From NCBI GenBank assembly GCA_021827645.1, contig JAKAVA010000103.1, positions 22,382 to 86,381 on the forward strand: a DNA stretch of 64,000 nt, written 5' to 3'. Origin of the DNA: Planctomycetota bacterium. GTDB taxonomy: Bacteria; Planctomycetota; Phycisphaerae; WQYP01. Each line of letters begins with the position of its first letter. The stretch's first letter is position 1. Below are positions 62,112-64,000 of the stretch, piece after piece. The translations under genes and the position numbers were made by a program. The notes beneath the pieces are model-generated. The model saw nothing but the letters and a program-made list of their open reading frames with translations. It was not told the DNA's origin and searched no databases.

Positions 62112-64000
62112 TCACGATCGTCCGCTCAGCCTCGGGAAGCGCGTCGGAACCGGCGGCGAGGGTGAGGTCTGGGAACTTTCCGGGGGCCCGCCGCGTGTAG
62201 TAAAGCTTTACCATAAACGCCCCCTACCGCAGGACGTCTTTGCCAAGCTCAGGGCGATGGTGGCCATGGGATCGGACGGCCTTCGAGAGGCGGCCGCCTG
62301 GCCCGAGTCGATCGTCATGGACTCAGGGGGCGCCGCGCACGGGTTCGTTATGCCGTTCGCCGGAGGAAGAGAAATCCACGACATCTACACGGCCGCCTCG
62401 CGTTCCAAATATTTTCCGGCCGCGAGCTGGAGATTTCTGGTCGGCGTTGGGCGCAACCTTGCGGCGGCACTGGAGACCCTGCACGAGCACGGTGCCGTCG
62501 TTGGCGACTTTAACCAGCGCAACGTGCGCGTCGAGAAGGATGGCAAAGTAAAATTTGTCGACTGCGACTCATTCCAGATCAGAACCAACGGTCCCCCCTT
62601 TCGCGCTGCCGGGGTCGGCGTGGACGAGTACCTGCCACCGGAGCTGCAGGGCCACGACCTGCGCGAAGTCGTATTCACGGAGGAGCACGACAACTTTGCC
62701 CTTGCGATCATCATTTTCCAGCTCCTCTACCTCGGCAGGCACCCCTTTTTCCCCAATCCGGGCGGGGACCTCGTAGCTGCGCGCGGGGAGCTAATCAGAA
62801 AAGGGATCTGTGTGTTCTTGCATCCGCCGGAGCAGTTCCCTCCGCCCGGCATCGCCGGGGTGCCCGAGGGGCTGCTATCGATGTTCAAGGGCGCGCTCCT
62901 GGGTGGATTGGGACGCGGCAGGCCGACGGCAGGGCAGTGGAGGGAGGCGCTCGGCAGCCTCTACGGGCAACTGAAAGCCTGCTCCGCCGACCCGTCCGGC
63001 CACCTGTTCTTCGGGGGCATGGGGGCTTGCCCCTGGTGCGGGGCGTCTGGTGGCCCGCTGGGCGGTTACGACCCCTTCGCAAATGTGGGCATGGTTTATT
63101 GGAGGCAATTTTCAGTGCGGCACCTCGCCGAGCAGGCCGACCCGTTGCGCCGACGGATTGAATCGCTCGCCCTCCCCATCCCCGCGGTGAAAATTCCGCA
63201 CCTGACCGCCTCCGCCGGGCGGCTCCCAAAGGAAGTGGAAGATGCGATCGCGAGGATCGGCACACGTCCGGCGTGGCGTGAGGTTCTGTTATGGAAGGAA
63301 CTGCGAACCGTGCGCCGCGAGGTCGAACAGCGCCGCAAGGCGCTCTCCCTGGCGCGGGATGGTATTCGGTCACTTTGGGATGAGCACGAGAAGCTCCGAG
63401 CCCGAGCCGATGGGGTTGCGAGGGCTTGCCGGAGCCATGCGGAGCCTTTGCTCGCGAAGCTATCCCACTTGCCGGAGGCTTACCAGGCGGCATTGGGTGA
63501 GAAACAATCCGCTCTGTCGCGGGGAGATCTCTCCGAGTTCCTGCGCAGCCGAAAAATCGCCGACGCGGGCCTTGGGCTGCCGCGGACCGTTGTGTCCTCA
63601 TTAGAGTCTGCTGGCGTCGTCACAGCCGCCGACATAGACGTGGAGGGTGGGCCGTACTTCCGGCAGGTATACCGTGGGCAACAAGTCAAGATCAAGGTGC
63701 GCGGTATCGGGCCAAGGCGACGGGAGCTACTGGTTTTTTGGCGGCAGCGGCTCGAGCAGACATTCAGGCCTAAGGGGGAGCTGCCGGACGCAGTGATTGC
63801 GGCCCTGAAGAGGAAGGCGGCTGACGACGGGGCACGGCTCCGCGCTGAGTGCAAGGCGATTGTTGAGGGGGCCGAGCCCGGATTATTCACGGTCATCGCG
63901 GCAGTGCTGAGATATGCATGGTTGTATATACATCGGTGGCATGGCTGCAGGTTTTTTACGGTTGTGGGCAGAAGGCCCCCTTACCCCCATTGGCCGATCG
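62089..64000 (+). CDS. Protein kinase of a TerY-P triad with HhH-like C-terminus, partial
   Basis: At least 637 residues; the stop lies beyond the window, so the ORF track omits it. Glycine loop GTGGEGEVW (residues 20-28), Lys 39 in VVKLY, catalytic loop VVGDFNQRNV (139-146) in place of HRDLKxxN, and VDCD (157-160) in place of DFG. A CPWCG zinc-ribbon-like half follows at 314-318, then a charged coiled-coil-like region, then from about 505 ESAGVVTAADI and VRGIGPRRRELL, a helix-hairpin-helix-like DNA-binding segment. The GTG start overlaps the PP2C gene by 23 bases. Confidence 0.8.
   Translation, partial: MAAIYVDDHDRPLSLGKRVGTGGEGEVWELSGGPPRVVKLYHKRPLPQDVFAKLRAMVAMGSDGLREAAAWPESIVMDSGGAAHGFVMPFAGGREIHDIYTAASRSKYFPAASWRFLVGVGRNLAAALETLHEHGAVVGDFNQRNVRVEKDGKVKFVDCDSFQIRTNGPPFRAAGVGVDEYLPPELQGHDLREVVFTEEHDNFALAIIIFQLLYLGRHPFFPNPGGDLVAARGELIRKGICVFLHPPEQFPPPGIAGVPEGLLSMFKGALLGGLGRGRPTAGQWREALGSLYGQLKACSADPSGHLFFGGMGACPWCGASGGPLGGYDPFANVGMVYWRQFSVRHLAEQADPLRRRIESLALPIPAVKIPHLTASAGRLPKEVEDAIARIGTRPAWREVLLWKELRTVRREVEQRRKALSLARDGIRSLWDEHEKLRARADGVARACRSHAEPLLAKLSHLPEAYQAALGEKQSALSRGDLSEFLRSRKIADAGLGLPRTVVSSLESAGVVTAADIDVEGGPYFRQVYRGQQVKIKVRGIGPRRRELLVFWRQRLEQTFRPKGELPDAVIAALKRKAADDGARLRAECKAIVEGAEPGLFTVIAAVLRYAWLYIHRWHGCRFFTVVGRRPPYPHWPI

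Noticed and set aside
62885-63601. 238-residue minus-strand ORF opposite the triad kinase
   Set aside because: Arg/Pro-rich shadow; the plus frame continues unbroken through kinase and HhH-like motifs.

Overview
The window is a chromosomal segment of about 57% GC that fits a Planctomycetota bacterium, most plausibly of class Phycisphaerae. This rests on gene content: isolated housekeeping genes, a stand-alone dnaA, exported sulfatase and alpha-galactosidase, and an aguAB agmatine route. It is an inference; no rRNA or tRNA was seen to confirm it. Most genes are densely packed, many are translationally coupled, and ATG, GTG and TTG starts are all used.

Layout. 1-3.3 kb: hisS (cut by the window edge), rlmN and argJ on the minus strand. 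3.8-13.6 kb: a kinase-like protein, a KAS II-type ketosynthase, an HExxH protein, a YyaL/DUF255 thioredoxin-fold protein, a LOG-family protein, a cell-wall amidase, then a His-rich exported protein followed by an OmpR/histidine-kinase pair whose sensor loop is also His-rich. 13.7-15.6 kb: a TPP riboswitch and thiC. 15.6-23.7 kb: a long minus-strand run covering a tail-specific protease, esterase, polysaccharide deacetylase, lipoprotein, HldD-like epimerase and aguA/aguB. 23.9-27.5 kb: small genes, an EboB-like TatD hydrolase, a quinone-reductase-like MDR and an A-type Fe-S carrier. 27.7-35.2 kb: a six-gene, overlapping glycan assembly/export operon headed by a glycosidase-glycosyltransferase fusion.

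35.6-42.5 kb: galM, dnaA with a candidate origin, a double-GNAT protein, argB-argF and rph. 42.8-47.6 kb: two membrane proteins and a compact mercury-resistance locus (merR, a MerR-type operator, a new-looking small Cys-rich exported protein, merA, a merT-merP fusion). 48.1-53.4 kb: an exported sulfatase and a GH27 alpha-galactosidase among pseudogenes and transposase remnants. 53.6-56.0 kb: a small membrane protein, a radical SAM enzyme resembling the Tes/MJ0619 lipid or pterin enzymes, and an Lgt-like gene interrupted by a frameshift in a run of eight G. 56.2-58.2 kb: an RloA/RloB-like ATPase-TOPRIM pair (candidate phage defence). 58.5-59.7 kb: an exported lipase-like hydrolase. 60.5-64 kb: a visibly GC-richer TerY-P-type triad (vWA, PP2C phosphatase, kinase with a C-terminal HhH-like region) that runs off the window.

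Together the genes cover arginine/agmatine metabolism, envelope and glycan construction, metal handling (His-rich two-component locus, mer operon) and an accessory tail with stress or defence systems. The most novel-looking items are the Cys-rich protein in the mer operon, the radical SAM/Lgt-like/small-membrane-protein cassette, the glycan operon with its fusion enzyme, and the RloAB and TerY-P neighbours.
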